Part shown: positions 24,624 through 36,495 of the stretch, one piece after another
Numbering within the stretch: position 1 is the stretch's first letter
Layout of the letters: each line of letters begins with the position of its first letter
Source: Botryotinia globosa
Lineage: Eukaryota > Ascomycota > Leotiomycetes > Helotiales > Sclerotiniaceae
Direction of reading: 5' to 3'
Assembly: GCA_014898425.1 (NCBI GenBank)
Contig: RCSZ01000002.1
Span: 496,001 to 560,000 of the forward strand
DNA length: 64,000 nucleotides
The notes under the pieces: model-generated
What the model saw: the letters and a program-made list of their open reading frames with translations, nothing else
Told to the model about the DNA's origin: nothing
Databases searched by the model: none
Translations under genes and position numbers: made by a program

Positions 24624-25522
24624 CTAATAACTCTTTAAAAATGAATATGATTATATATTCTAATTTATAATTTATTTTAGATATAGTATTCTTTTAGCTC
24701 TATCTAGCTTCTATATTACTATCTTTTTTCTATTTAATATATCACTTTAATAATTATCTTATTAATATCAATTAAATCTTTTAATACTTGACATACACTA
24801 TTTTTAATTATAACATCTACAAAATTCAATTTCCTATTAATCTATTTAATCTTTATAATCTCCCTATTCTTATAATATTATTTTAAAACTATAATATCAA
24901 TTAAAAAATATTTTTCTATATTTATATCAAATTTAGTTAATAGATTATATAATAATTTTGAATCTATATAGAATATAAATAATATTAGCTTTTTAAATTT
25001 GAGAATAGTATTAATAATACCTTTAATAATAGTTCCAATATCAAAGCCTAAAACCAATATATATAGTTCAAAAGCTAATACATTTCTAATAATTCTTTTA
25101 TATTTAATTGATATTCAATATATAATATTAATATTATTATACTTATTTATTAAACAAATTATATAATCAATTTGTAATAATAAATCAATATTATTAGCAA
25201 ATAATATATCAATAAAAACAATTAATTTAATGGAATTTATATTTAGAGATACAAATATAAGTCCTTTTTTCGGATTGTTTATTTATTACTTAATAACTTT
25301 ATTAAATTTGTTTATATTTTCTTTTTTTGAATCTATTATCTAAATAATAATAAAAAGATAATAAAATATCTTTGATTGATATATAATTATAATATATATT
25401 CTTTTTATATATTAAACAATATATTGATTCTTTGAAATAATATTTTTCCAAACTTTTCCTTTCGTTTTGTATATATTGATATTCCCAATCATAACTATTC
25501 TGATATTATTATATTATTTCTT

Positions 25523-25768
25523 TTAATTGAAATAGATTTTATTACCCTTAAAAATAATTAAATAGTTATTAAATCTAAATAAATAATTTTTTATAAATTG
25601 TTTTTTATTTTTAGCTATAAAATTAACTTTATTTAATTGCTTTTGTTCTAAATATACAAATCTTTTATCTATAATTATAAAAATATTATTGATTTGAAGC
25701 TTTATAATATTAATACCATTAATTAAATAAAATAAGCAAAAGTTATATATAAATTGCATCATATTCAA
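25523..25768 (-). pseudogene. copia reverse transcriptase fragment
   Basis: This 81-codon open stretch is the only long frame in the element. LQINNIFI stands where copia RTs have a conserved Asp-Asp block. Ile and Asn are enriched at positions that would be Thr/Asp before C-to-T and G-to-A change. A fragment only. Confidence 0.7.
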
Positions 25769-28700
25769 TTTATTCTTATAATAATTATAATAAATTCTAA
25801 ATTAATGATTTTCTATTTTGGGAATACTATATAAAGGTTTTATAATATACAAAATATATCTATCCTCAAATCCGATTTCTTTTAATATTTCCATATAAAT
25901 AGATTTATTTAAAGTTATAGTCGATTATATATATACTTATATAATATTCTATAAATAAATTTGAATATATTTATTTAATATTTATAAAATAATAATAAAT
26001 ATAAGAATAATATACTAATTAATATATTAAATAATAAATAATTATATTAAAACAATAATTTTATTTTTATTTTGATATACTTAAACTATTAATTATAACT
26101 TTATATATATTTTATCAATATCCTTTTCTTTTATTTCATTAACAAAATATAATTTGAAAAATCTCATTTCAAATGGAATATTATTTTTTGAGATAATCTT
26201 GAAGATTCTATTTTTTATTAATCTATTAATTTCCTTATATCACAATTTTATATATTTTATAAATATATTATTTTATAAAAATATAGTTAATTATAATGAT
26301 TTTGTAATATATTCTTTATTAATATTTATTATATTAATTATTCTAATCAAATTGCTTTTCATATAATAATATAATTGTATATTTAGTTACATTACTAATA
26401 ATAATATTTGAAATTGTAATATTTTTATATATAATATATCAACAACTATAATATTATTATTGTTATTATTTATATAATTGTTTTTCGATTCTATTTCTTT
26501 AGATTCTATATAAAAAGATTATACAAATATAAATCGGAATTTAATTAATTTATTAAAAAGTTTCATTTTGTATATCTCTCTATTTATTTTAATTAAAATA
26601 TACAATCTAATTTATTTATCTAATATATTATTATTTTTTCTTTTTTTTTATATTAAAACTTTTGAATTCAATAACAAAATAAGAATAGATATTATAAATA
26701 ATTTATTTTTCAATTTTAATATCTTTATAACTTGTTTTTTAATTTAAATATAATATATTTTTATTATAATTTTTTTTATAGTTTTCATATATTAAATAAT
26801 TATTATAATTAATAAATTAATATTATTTAATTTGGGATATATTATATAAACTAATAATATAAAAACAAATCTATTTGATCCTATTATATTATTTATAATT
26901 TTTATTATTATTTAAAGAATTATTATTTTAATTAGATTATTATTTTCAAATTCTTTTATTAAAATTTTATATATATAATATAATAAATAATAATATCTTT
27001 CAATAATATTTATAAAATTGTATACTTTGATAAATACATTTTTAATAATAATTAATATAGATTTTGTATTTTAAATGAATTTTTTATTTATAAAATTCTT
27101 TTTAATATTATAGATGATATAATCTGATAGTTTAATATATACATCAATTTAATATTTTTTGAGATTATCGAATATATATTTAGTAAAAATGTTTTCAAGA
27201 AATCAAATTATTTAATAATATATTGCTTTATTAATAATATATAGAATTAAATTGCCTTCAATATATATAATATCAATATAAATAATATAATTAAATTTAA
27301 TATCTTTCAATAAAATGAATCTGAAATATTCTAATGATTTGCTATATATTTGATAATATTTGTAGTATTTAATAAGATATTTAATAATATTATTATTTTT
27401 ATTATAATTTATTTATTATAATATATTATAAAAATATTGTATTAATAAATAATCGAATTATTAATATAAATATTATAATTCTATAATTATTAAATAATAA
27501 TTATTCTGGTAAATCGATTTTTGAATAAATTGATTTATATTTACTTTTTATATTAAAAATATATACCTATATTTTTTAATAATAGAGTATTCATTTTTTG
27601 GAGTAATAAATTGATTAGTAATATTATTATAAAATATTTTAAAATAATTTATATCTTTAAAACTTAATAGAAATAAAATATTAATATTTAAAATATAAAA
27701 ATCAATATTTCTAAATAATACAACAACTCGAAATAATTCTATCGATATTACAATTTCTTTTTTAAAATATATATTTACAATCTTTATTATTAATAAATTA
27801 TATTTAATTAAATAGATTTGTTTTTATATATAATATTGTTTAATTCCAACTATAGATTTCTTTATATATATTATATTAATATATATATTAAAGAATTCTT
27901 TATTTATATAATTTATATAAAAGATATCTATTATATTTTCTATGAGTAAAATAGTTTCAATAAAGTTTCTAATTATTATATATAATATTATATTAAATAA
28001 TAATTAATTAAATACTTTTTGATTATTGATAAATTCGGAATTTATAAAAAATATCTTATCCATATTGTTTTTAATATTAAGGTCTACAAAAAACAAGTTT
28101 ATTTCAATCTTTGAATTAGATTTTATATTGATAGCTTTTCTTTTATATTCAATTATTTATTGATTGTAGTATTTATTAAATATATTATTATTATTATTTT
28201 TGATCTTTTTTTTATACTCACATCTATTCTTATTTTATTTCTTTTTAAAGTATTTTATTAATTAATATCCTTTTTTTTATATATTTAATAATAATTATAT
28301 TGATTAAAAGAATTTGAATATTATTGTTTATTATACAAATTATTTCTAAAATTATTATTATTTCTAGAATTCTTAGAATCACTTTGATTATTGCTGTAAT
28401 TATTATTATTATAGAATTTCTTATTAATGAATAATATTGTATTCTTTTTATTTTTATATAATCTTTTCTATATATTAATAAATTATTATAATTGATTAAT
28501 TAAATTAGATATTTCTTTTTTAAAGTTAAAACAAGTTAGATTATATACCTCTATATCTTTGTAAACAAATATAAACTTATTATAAAGATAGAATATCTAT
28601 TGTATAATAGAATCAAATCGATATTATAATATATATAATTGCTTGATTATAATTATAAGATATTTACTGAGTAGTTTGTTTTTGTACTTTTTTCTGATCG

Positions 28701-30025
28701 ATTTCAAAATAATATTGTTTCATTTCGATAATATATTTTGTTGATATTTATTTCCTTTGAAATTATTTTATATATAAATATAAAGCTTTTTGAATATTAA
28801 TAACAAAAAACTATAATTAATATAAAAGAATTAAAGTATATTTTTTTTGAATATAATTAGAAACATTTTATAATATATATCTATAGGTATTTTTATATAT
28901 TGTAAGATTTTATAAAAGATTGAAAATTTAAAATCGAAATTGTTATTATTTCTATTATATTTTTTATTGTTGATATAGAATTTCAATAAATTAATAAAAA
29001 ATTATATATTGAAATATAATATTAATATTTTATTTTTTTAGGATTTATAATCTTTATTATTTCTATCATTATTATTATCTTTATTATTAAAATCTTTTGT
29101 ATTATTGTTTTCATTATATTTACTTTTATTATTTTTGTTTATATATTTGAAATCGTTTTTAATAAATTTGTAAATAATTCCGGATTTGAATTTGGATTTT
29201 TTGATATTAATATTTTTTAAAACTTTTTGAACTTATATTTTTGTTTATTTATTAATAATAATTTTGTAAGATTATTCGAATAAAATTATAGATATTTTAA
29301 TATTTGTTTTTGATAAGTATACTTTTTGAATATATAATGTTATATATAGCTTTTGTATATAAATTTAATAGATTTTTGTAAATTATATAATTATGAATAT
29401 TTTGAAATCATAATAAAAGATTTCTATTAGATTATTATTATTAATATTTTTATAATTGTATTGTTTATATTTGAATTTGATATATTTAATGAACTTTTTA
29501 TTATTAATAATAATGGTTTTTTTATTATTTGGTATTGTTTTTAATAAATTGAGTTATTCCTTGTATTTTTTCTTTTCCTTTTTTATATATATATTTTTGT
29601 CGATAATGTTTTTAGTTGGAGTAGTATTGCTTTTCGATATAATTGTATATATAAATAAAAATATTTCGAGAATTGTTATAAATATATATATATTTGTATA
29701 TATATAAAAATCTCTTACAAATATAGAAAATAAATAAAGGTCTTTGTTTTTATTTAGTATAATATATAATATAAAAATAAATGTATGATGAATGCAAAGT
29801 CGATTTATTATATTTAATAAAATTGAATTTCTTAAATATATCTTCTTGATATAATTATCTAAAATATATTTTTTAATATTATAAAAAGAGATAATATATT
29901 ATATTTAATATAATAATATTTTTTCTATAATCTCTTCAGAATTTCTATTAATTCTAAATATTATATAAAAATATTTAATGTTTTTAATAAAATTTAAGGC
30001 TTTAATTTGTAATATTATTAATTAG

Positions 30026-30195
30026 TGTTGATATCAATTTGATTGATATAAATATAAGTATTTAGTTTTATATAGTTGTATTCGTTTTTGATTATTATTA
30101 TTTATAGGAAGCTAGGTATTAAATATATAGGGAAGTGCTAGTGCGATGTTAGTTAATATAATGCCCTCTTTGATTATATGATCAATGTCCTGACA
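30026..30195 (-). repeat. copia LTR (5' LTR in element orientation)
   Basis: 170 bp, starting tgttgatatcaat and ending tgtcctgaca. The intact TG...CA ends define the boundaries. Confidence 0.87.
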
Positions 30196-31711
30196 ATAAT
30201 TATCCTATCACTCTCTTGAACAGTCATTCTGAACACCATATATTCTCCCAAGATACATAGGGTGATGTAACAAGAATAGTACAATCTGCTTTCTCCTCAC
30301 TACTCGAATCTAATTTCCATTAATAATTGTTCATACCATTCTATCCTATCGAAATAAAATCCAGCACTCAACAAACAAATCCATACATACCAAGAATCTC
30401 AACACGATACCCCGGGATATCAAAACTTGGTGATATCCCCAGAGCCGCGAATTTACCTGGGACTTGCTCAAAGTGTGTGGTTTTCTCTCGGTGGAATTTT
30501 TCCGTCGTGTTCATAGGTATACCGCCAAACGGCGGATGATTAATGTCAGGTAGCGTGATAGGATAGTCTATCGACATAATACTCATCAAGTCGAATCGAC
30601 ACAAATCAACTAGACAATAAAACCCCCATCACAAACTTGAAACAACAAGCAGCCTATCGCCGTAGCGACTCCAGTTCCAGGAGGACCAATAACTTTGATT
30701 GAGCGGGGAGATGACTTGTATTTGTGTAGTGTAGTTATGTTAGTTCTCATGTATACCTAGTGAAGAGTAGGAGGTCTCGATGTGTATAAGGGGTTGCACT
30801 TACATATTCCATCATCCCAAAGACCCAAAAATCTATTGAAAGAGAACTTCGAATTACATACAATCTAATAATCAAACAGGTAGATACATTTTACTTTTCA
30901 AGATGTAATAGCTCATGCTCTATCTATCCATCAATCTCAAATCTGCAAATATTATACCTCTCCCTTACATCAACCACATAACATATGATTCTAAAGTTAA
31001 TTGAGAATTTAACCTATAGCTAGTAGAGCATTTCCATCTCATTCTATCCTATTCCTTTTCAAGCGAATTTCGGTTGATTTGGAGCTTTGATGTCGGAGTG
31101 GCTACTCTATTATTACTTATTTGATACCTACGGGGTACTATTGAATAGAAAATAATACTTAATACAAATCAAAATCGACATCTCAACCTACAATCCATAA
31201 CCATCAAGTAAACCTTGTACATATCGTCGCAAAATAGCCAGGAATAAAGAATGCGATGAGATAGATAAATCAAACAACAAACCTTCTCACCCATTACATA
31301 CATACTCCTCATATCACCTATTAATATCTCCTGAGCTAGCTACCTATTTATAGCTAGTAGATAGATAGCACTACCTCTATCTTCATCCCCATCTATTATT
31401 TAATATAATATAATATCCAATCCAAATCTAACCTACAAATTCCAAGCCAAATTTTTAATCCATTCTCTATTTCGATTTCGATTTTCGATTTCCAAAAATT
31501 ATCAAGAAAATTATTTCCATCCCTATAAATCCATCAAATTTTATCTCCTCATCTATTATATACCTACCTAAAAATCATATCATACTATACCATACCACCA
31601 CATCACCTCATACCGTTCTCACAATCTCAATCTCAATCTCAATCTCAAATCCTGATTTCCTTCATTCCAATGTAAATATACAATATACATCCATACTCAT
31701 ACCAACATCAC

Positions 31712-31812
31712 TTACTCCCCTCTTCCCCTCTCCCCCTCTCCCCCTCTCCCCCTCTTCCCCTCTTCCCCTCTTCCCCTCTTCCCCTCTCCCCCTCTCCTCT
31801 ACTTTCTCCCCC
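31712..31812. repeat. C/T-rich microsatellite
   Basis: Repeats of ctcttcccc and ctctccccc over about 100 bp; pure pyrimidine on the plus strand. Confidence 0.85.
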
Positions 31813-32225
31813 CTTTTCCCCTCACCTACTCATTTCAAGATATCAATTCAATAACTAAATAATTTCAAATCAATTCAAACAATAAATCTTTATTTCATTA
31901 AATCTATTTAAATAATTGAATTTAATTATTTAAAAATTAAATCTAATTATTTAAAATTTATTTAAAAAATCGAATTTAATTGCTTGAAGTCTACTTGAAC
32001 AATAAAACCCCATTTTATCACACCAATTCAAACAAGAAAACTCCATTTCATTAAATCTACTTAGACAATCGAGTCCGATTGTTTGATGTCTCCAGGGCTA
32101 TTTAAAGATTAATCAATCCTATCTCTAATTCCTTATTTCCCCCCCTTTCCCCCCCTTTCCCCCCCTTTTCCACCTCTTTCCTTCGCTTATTCTATATCTC
32201 TACTTTTTCGCTATTTATAACTTCG

Positions 32226-32419
32226 ATTTTCATTTTCATTTTCATTTTCATTTTCATTTTCATTTTCATTTTCATTTTCATTTTCATTTTCATTTTCATT
32301 TTCATTTTCATTTTCATTTTCATTTTCATTTTCATTTTCATTTTCATTTTCATTTTCATTTTCATTTTCATTTTCATTTTCATTTTCATTTTCATTTTCA
32401 TTTTCATTTTCATTTTCAT
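32226..32419. repeat. hexanucleotide microsatellite (ttttca)n
   Basis: About 32 uninterrupted copies of the 6-bp unit. The minus strand is open through it as alternating Met-Lys, which is an artefact of the repeat and not a gene. Confidence 0.97.
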
Positions 32420-32625
32420 CTCAATCTCAATCTCAATCTCAACCTCAACTTCTATCCCAAAACAATATAACCTCTACTCTAAATCACAACCTCAACCCTT
32501 ATCTCTTCCCCTATCTCTTCCCCTATCCCTTCCTTTACTCCTACTTCAACCCTAACCTACAAACTCAATCATCAATCACACTCAGCATTCAATCACACGC
32601 AGCATTCAATCACACGCAGCATTCA

Positions 32626-32681
32626 ATCCCATCATCCCCATCATCCCCATCATCCCCATCATCCCCATCATCCCCATCATT
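32626..32681. repeat. 9-bp tandem repeat (atccccatc)n
   Basis: About six copies. It is followed by further short C-rich duplications to 32720. Confidence 0.85.
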
Positions 32682-32901
32682 CCACAATACAATACAACCC
32701 ATCCCCCATCCCCCATCCCATACCGATACTCCAATCTCACTCTAGAATCTAATTTATACACTCTTTCTTTCCTTGCGTTCCATTTTCTTCTTTCATTTTC
32801 TTCTTCTCTTCTCTTTTCCCCTTTCAATCTTCTATATCTCTCCCTTATCCTCTCTCAATAAACCACTCACTCAATGAACCATCCACTCATTAAACCACCC
32901 G

Positions 32902-32984
32902 CTCTTCTCTTCTCTTCTCTTCTCTTCTCTTCTCTTCTCTTCTCTTCTCTTCTCTTCTCTTCTCTTCTCTTCTCTTCTCTTCTC
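32902..32984. repeat. pentanucleotide microsatellite (tcttc)n
   Basis: About 16 copies of a pyrimidine pentamer, about 400 bp downstream of the CAP stop codon. Confidence 0.93.
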
Positions 32985-33383
32985 ACCTGAAATCTCAACT
33001 CCCCAACTCCCCAATCTCAAAACCTCACCAATCACCATCTCGCTCGAAATAAAAATACAGAAAAGTCATCGCATAGGCGCACATCACCAGGCATGAAAAA
33101 TATCATGTGATCAGTAGAAAATCTGTTTTAAAATCTACCCAACAACCAAGCGAGACAAGTCTCAGATATACATACACACATATAGATGTGTATATGTGTC
33201 ATTTAACTTTGATCTCTGCCCTGCTTGAAAACTCAAAATAATATACGATGATACAACACTTCGCTTCACCATATCTATCGTTTCAAATCCACTGAAATCC
33301 TCCATCACATTTCAATATCCCCTCATCACCAGAAGGTTTGGACCAATGCCTCCCCCAAAACCCTACAATCCAACCAAACCAAT

Positions 33384-35479
33384 CTATCCAGCATGCTCAA
33401 CAATCTCACTCTTAACCTTTCCATTCTCCACCCAAGTCCTTAACTGTTCAGGCAGAGGTACCTCCTTGTAATCTCCTTCGCCATCTGCACTTTCCAAATC
33501 TGGAAGTAGCACATTAACACTACTACATTTACTTGTGAAGACTTCTGTGTTCAAACTCTCCTTCCCCAAGTAAATTTGAGCACCATCAACTTGATCCATC
33601 ATAATAGTTGGCAATGTGCCTAGTACTTGAAGTGCAAAGTTTGGTGCTTTGATAACATCAATTGATGAGACGAGACTATCAATTACCAAGGCAAGACGAG
33701 GAGAGTTATCAATAGAAATTGCGTTCGCTTTTCCTTTAATGATAATGGTAGTTTTTGAGCAGCGGGAAATGAGGATTGAATGTGAAATAGACGCTTCAAT
33801 TGTGATTGGCTCAGATTCATTTTCGTAGTTTTCCTTTTCCAAAATGTTAGTACCTAAATACTCCCAATCAAACAAAAGAGTAACTTACAATAAACCACTT
33901 GTTGCCCTCCAATTTTTTAACAGGAGGCTTCTTAGTTCTCATACTCTCTGGCTTAGGTTTTTTACCAGGAGCAGGACTCTTTCCTCGGTTCGAACTAATA
34001 CTGGATTGACTGTCACTTCTAGTAGGGACTGTAGCACCTGCTCTCAAAGAAGGATTTTTATGTGTCATTTGATCAGCATTTACTTTGCGCAATCCTTTGG
34101 TAACATCTGCTCCCTTATTCAATTCGGAGAAAACGGCTCCTAATCCAGCACCTGCATCTGCTTTTGGTGCTGGCTTTGATGGAATGTCATCGAAGACTGG
34201 TGGTGGTGGTGGAGGTGGAGGAGGTGGTGGTGGTGCGGCTCCACCGGCAGTTGCAGCCTTTGGATGAGGAGCTGGAGGGGCTGGAGCCTTTTGATCAACA
34301 TCCTTAATCGCAACTTCCAAATCTTCGCCCTTTGGATTCCATGGAATACCATTTGGGAAGTTATCCTTGGCATATTCGCTGAGATCTTTAAAGATTTGAT
34401 AAAATGCTTGAATCCATTCGACTTGTTTTGGATCTCTGTAATAGATATTAATGACCACCCACTACATCTAGATTGAAAAAAGACCTACTTCTCCTTGAAT
34501 TCCTTTAATACTCTGTTTCCGTAGTATTGAGCAGATCCCAATGATTCATCGACATGTTTATATGGTTTGCTATCCATTGTAACCCAAGCAAGGACACCAA
34601 TACTTTCAGAAACTGCACTGAGTTGATTGAAAAATGGCGATGCACGGTTGGACTTTCGGATATCATCAACAGCAGTAAATGAATCCTGGAGAGGTTTGAT
34701 GAGCTTTTGGAATGGTTCATCTTGCATGCCAGGTTTCTTTGACTTTGTAGTGATCAAAATATATCTTCGTTGTCCGACATATGCCTTCAACACACTAGAC
34801 GCCTTTGAGGAATAAGTTAGCTTCATTTTCCGATTATTCCATTAAATGGCGCTCCGCTGGCTCTCCGAGGGCCGCTGCCGCGGGGGCAGGCTATTTGCAT
34901 GAAAAATCTTCGAGCGCAGCGAGATATGGGGGGTTGGGGGATTGGCCCCAGAATGACACTTTCCATCAATCAGCCACTTAACCAATTGATATAGAGCTTC
35001 CACCATGCTTCCCCACCCATCCCTGCCTCTGCCGTGAGAATAGAGTATTTGAACGTGAGATGGATGCTCCTCTCCCACTCCATCTTATGCGATGCATGCA
35101 TTCAACCACCCCCACCATATGATGATGAAATCAAGGAGACCCTTGAACCTACCTGCTGCGCAACGACCCCTCCAATCTCATCACTCAAGTTAACATATTT
35201 CTTAACCGCCCCCTGAATAAAATTATCGAATTCTGAGACTACTCCTGGGATCGGATCCTCGATGATCTTTTTGATGTCTGGTGTTTGGATTGTTGGTGGC
35301 GGAGGCGTACCATTTGTTTTCGCAGCTTCGGCCGGAGGCGAAATTAGAGGGATGGATGAAGGAGGAGGAGGTGGAATGGTGGAGGAAGCTATATCTTCAA
35401 GACGAGAGGTTGCGGCTTCGAGTCTGGAGATTATGAAGGTTAGCTCGGAGCTGGTTATGCGAGGGTCGATTGATGACAT
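33384..35479 (-). CDS. cap1: adenylyl cyclase-associated protein CAP/Srv2
   Basis: Four exons (35479-35153, 34802-34489, 34435-33889, 33833-33384) give 545 residues, the usual length of fungal CAP. The N-terminus (ELTFIISRLEAATSRLEDIA) is the coiled segment that contacts adenylyl cyclase. It is followed by the helical CAP_N domain (KKYVNLSDEIGGVVAQ, RRYILITTKSKKPG, QYYGNRVLKEFKEKDPKQVEW). A run of 12 prolines (near residue 280) and a WH2-like stretch follow. The C-terminal beta-helical CARP domain starts near ENYENESEPITIEASIS and recycles ADP-actin. CAP promotes cofilin-driven actin turnover and links Ras/cAMP signalling to the cytoskeleton. The start at 35479 opens with MSSIDPRI; an in-frame upstream ATG exists but lies in probable leader. 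Intron 1 is 350 nt, against 53-55 nt for introns 2 and 3, because a GC-rich repeat lies inside it. Confidence 0.95.
34850..34950. repeat. GC-rich dispersed repeat, copy A (short), in CAP intron 1
   Basis: Two blocks are shared with copy B. The first (about 34852-34901) contains cgctccgctggctctccgag followed by ggcc and a CTGCC/GGCAG hairpin. The second (about 34910-34948) contains gagcgcagcgag and a g-rich tail. Here the blocks are about 10 bp apart. All of it is intronic. Confidence 0.75.
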
Positions 35480-36495
35480 GTTGATTGAATTTCCAGAAAA
35501 GAATTGGGATGTGTATGTAAATAACTGTATGCAATGGAGATTCTGGAGGTAGATGGAGGTGCATGGAGGTGGAGTTGTGTTATAGTATTGAGTTGTGATA
35601 TTGAAAGGACAGAAGATATGAAGCACAATTACCGTTTTATGAGCGTAGTCAAATTATGCATATTATTTACAGCTTCAGGTTGTTGAGACATATTGAAGTG
35701 CAGGAATTGTTCCAAATTCTTGTTGAAGAAGGAATGATCGATCGAATAGGAGGTTGTTTGAGAGAATGGAGCTGTCTGATTCTCGATGTTTCGTTGTGCT
35801 AATGCAAGGGGAAGGGGAAGGGGAAGGAGAAGGAGGAGGAGGTAAAAAGGTTGCTAATTACGCATATAAATACGAGTGTAATATTATATATAGGATGGTA
35901 ATTATTAGTAAATAGGGAGGTAAATAATAAAAGAAGCTGGTAATTCACTAGATTGGTATGGAGCGACGAGAAAGGATTGTAGAGCCAATATAAGTCGAGA
36001 GGGAGTGAGGGGAAGAAGAAGAAGAGTGAGTATAGGAGAGGAGGAGAGGAGGAGAGGATAGATATTGATGTCATGTGATGATGTTCTTCATTTAATCCAT
36101 CAGGGCTCCAGCTACCTGATAAATCCACGCAAGCACTTTATTACACCCACTCACAGTTCAAGCTCCCTGCTTGAGATGCCAATTACATAATCCAATCGTG
36201 ATCTGATGTCTTATCACGTGACCATAACATCGTGATACAAGGCTGCCGCTAACCCACTTTGTATTTATTGTAACACCTGGGCTGCTGTCACTTCATTTGA
36301 CATTCAGCCTTGTACCTACCTACCTACCTACCTACCTACCTACCTAACCTCTGCTCGTACACTCTTTTCATTTCTGAACCTCATTCATTCACTCAAGAGT
36401 AGTAGAAAGCTACCTAGGTACCAACAACCTAGGTATACAATTCACTCCTCACTTCTTTCCTTTACATAACCTTACATTATACATTCACTTGAAAC
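35480..36495. other. divergent intergenic region CAP / Mak32-like
   Basis: About 1 kb contains the CAP promoter and leader (35480-35640) and the promoter of the Mak32-like gene. It includes a CACGTG at about 36214, a (cctac/ctac)n tract and GA-rich runs at 35805-35840 and 36000-36060. No gene is seen. Confidence 0.55.
36315..36347. repeat. (cctac) microsatellite
   Basis: About eight copies of a ctac tetramer, 150 bp before the Mak32-like ATG, probably in its 5' leader. Confidence 0.9.

Larger units (their letters stand above)
24454..30195 (-). mobile_element. RIP-mutated Ty1/copia retrotransposon
   Basis: A 5742-bp element has 170-bp LTRs (24454-24623 and 30026-30195), flanked by acaat (24449-24453) and ataat (30196-30200), a 5-bp duplication differing by one C/T change. 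LTR ends are TG...CA in the less mutated copy. The interior is almost pure A/T with stops. On the minus strand, an open stretch 25768-25523 reads INIIKLQINNIFIIIDKRFV and ends near FNNYLIIFKGNKIYFN, the pattern of fungal copia reverse transcriptases around the usual LQTDDT block. Its two Asp are now Asn, as RIP would produce. The minus orientation follows from this. An Asn/Ser-rich segment near 28400 fits Gag. Non-functional. It interrupts the gene at 24088-30815. Confidence 0.85.
24088..30815 (-). pseudogene. unrecognised gene split by copia insertion
   Basis: Exons can be followed on both sides of the retrotransposon: 30815-30804, 30714-30633, 30567-30391, 30309-30212, then after the 5.7-kb insert 24428-24274 and 24220-24088. 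Introns of 53-89 nt have GT/AG ends, and the six pieces add to 657 nt with every phase fitting, giving 218 codons. Residues near the start read SIKVIGPPGTGVATAIG, like a P-loop but with V where Lys is needed. Later parts include FAALGISPSF, DCTILVTSPYVSWENIW and VHGYIVTRDIREMHEYGEAF. One in-frame TGA lies near 30226, where TGG would keep the frame, a RIP-like G-to-A change. The element sits in what would be a short intron of 36 nt after excision. I do not recognise the family. Both the insertion and the stop should make it non-functional. Confidence 0.6.
30816..33383. other. gene-free spacer rich in simple repeats
   Basis: 2.6 kb holds no gene I can support. The + strand is strongly pyrimidine-rich from about 31600, with several microsatellites listed separately. 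It may contain the downstream region of CAP and the promoter of the split gene. Confidence 0.6.

Noticed and set aside
29456..29707. 83-codon hydrophobic ORF
   Set aside because: Plus-strand frame inside the minus-strand copia element; Phe/Ile/Leu composition follows from AT-rich RIP sequence.
8146..30195. Mitochondrial DNA insertion as the cause of the AT-rich blocks
   Set aside because: Composition alone would allow it, but LTR pairs, target duplications and RT/RNase H/integrase remnants show retrotransposons altered by transitions.
32192..32419. ORF of alternating Met-Lys on the minus strand
   Set aside because: Pure consequence of the (ttttca)n microsatellite; no non-repeat coding sequence around it.
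34842..35078. 78-codon minus-strand ORF
   Set aside because: It lies wholly in CAP intron 1 and overlaps the GC-rich repeat; the CAP protein is continuous only when it is spliced out.
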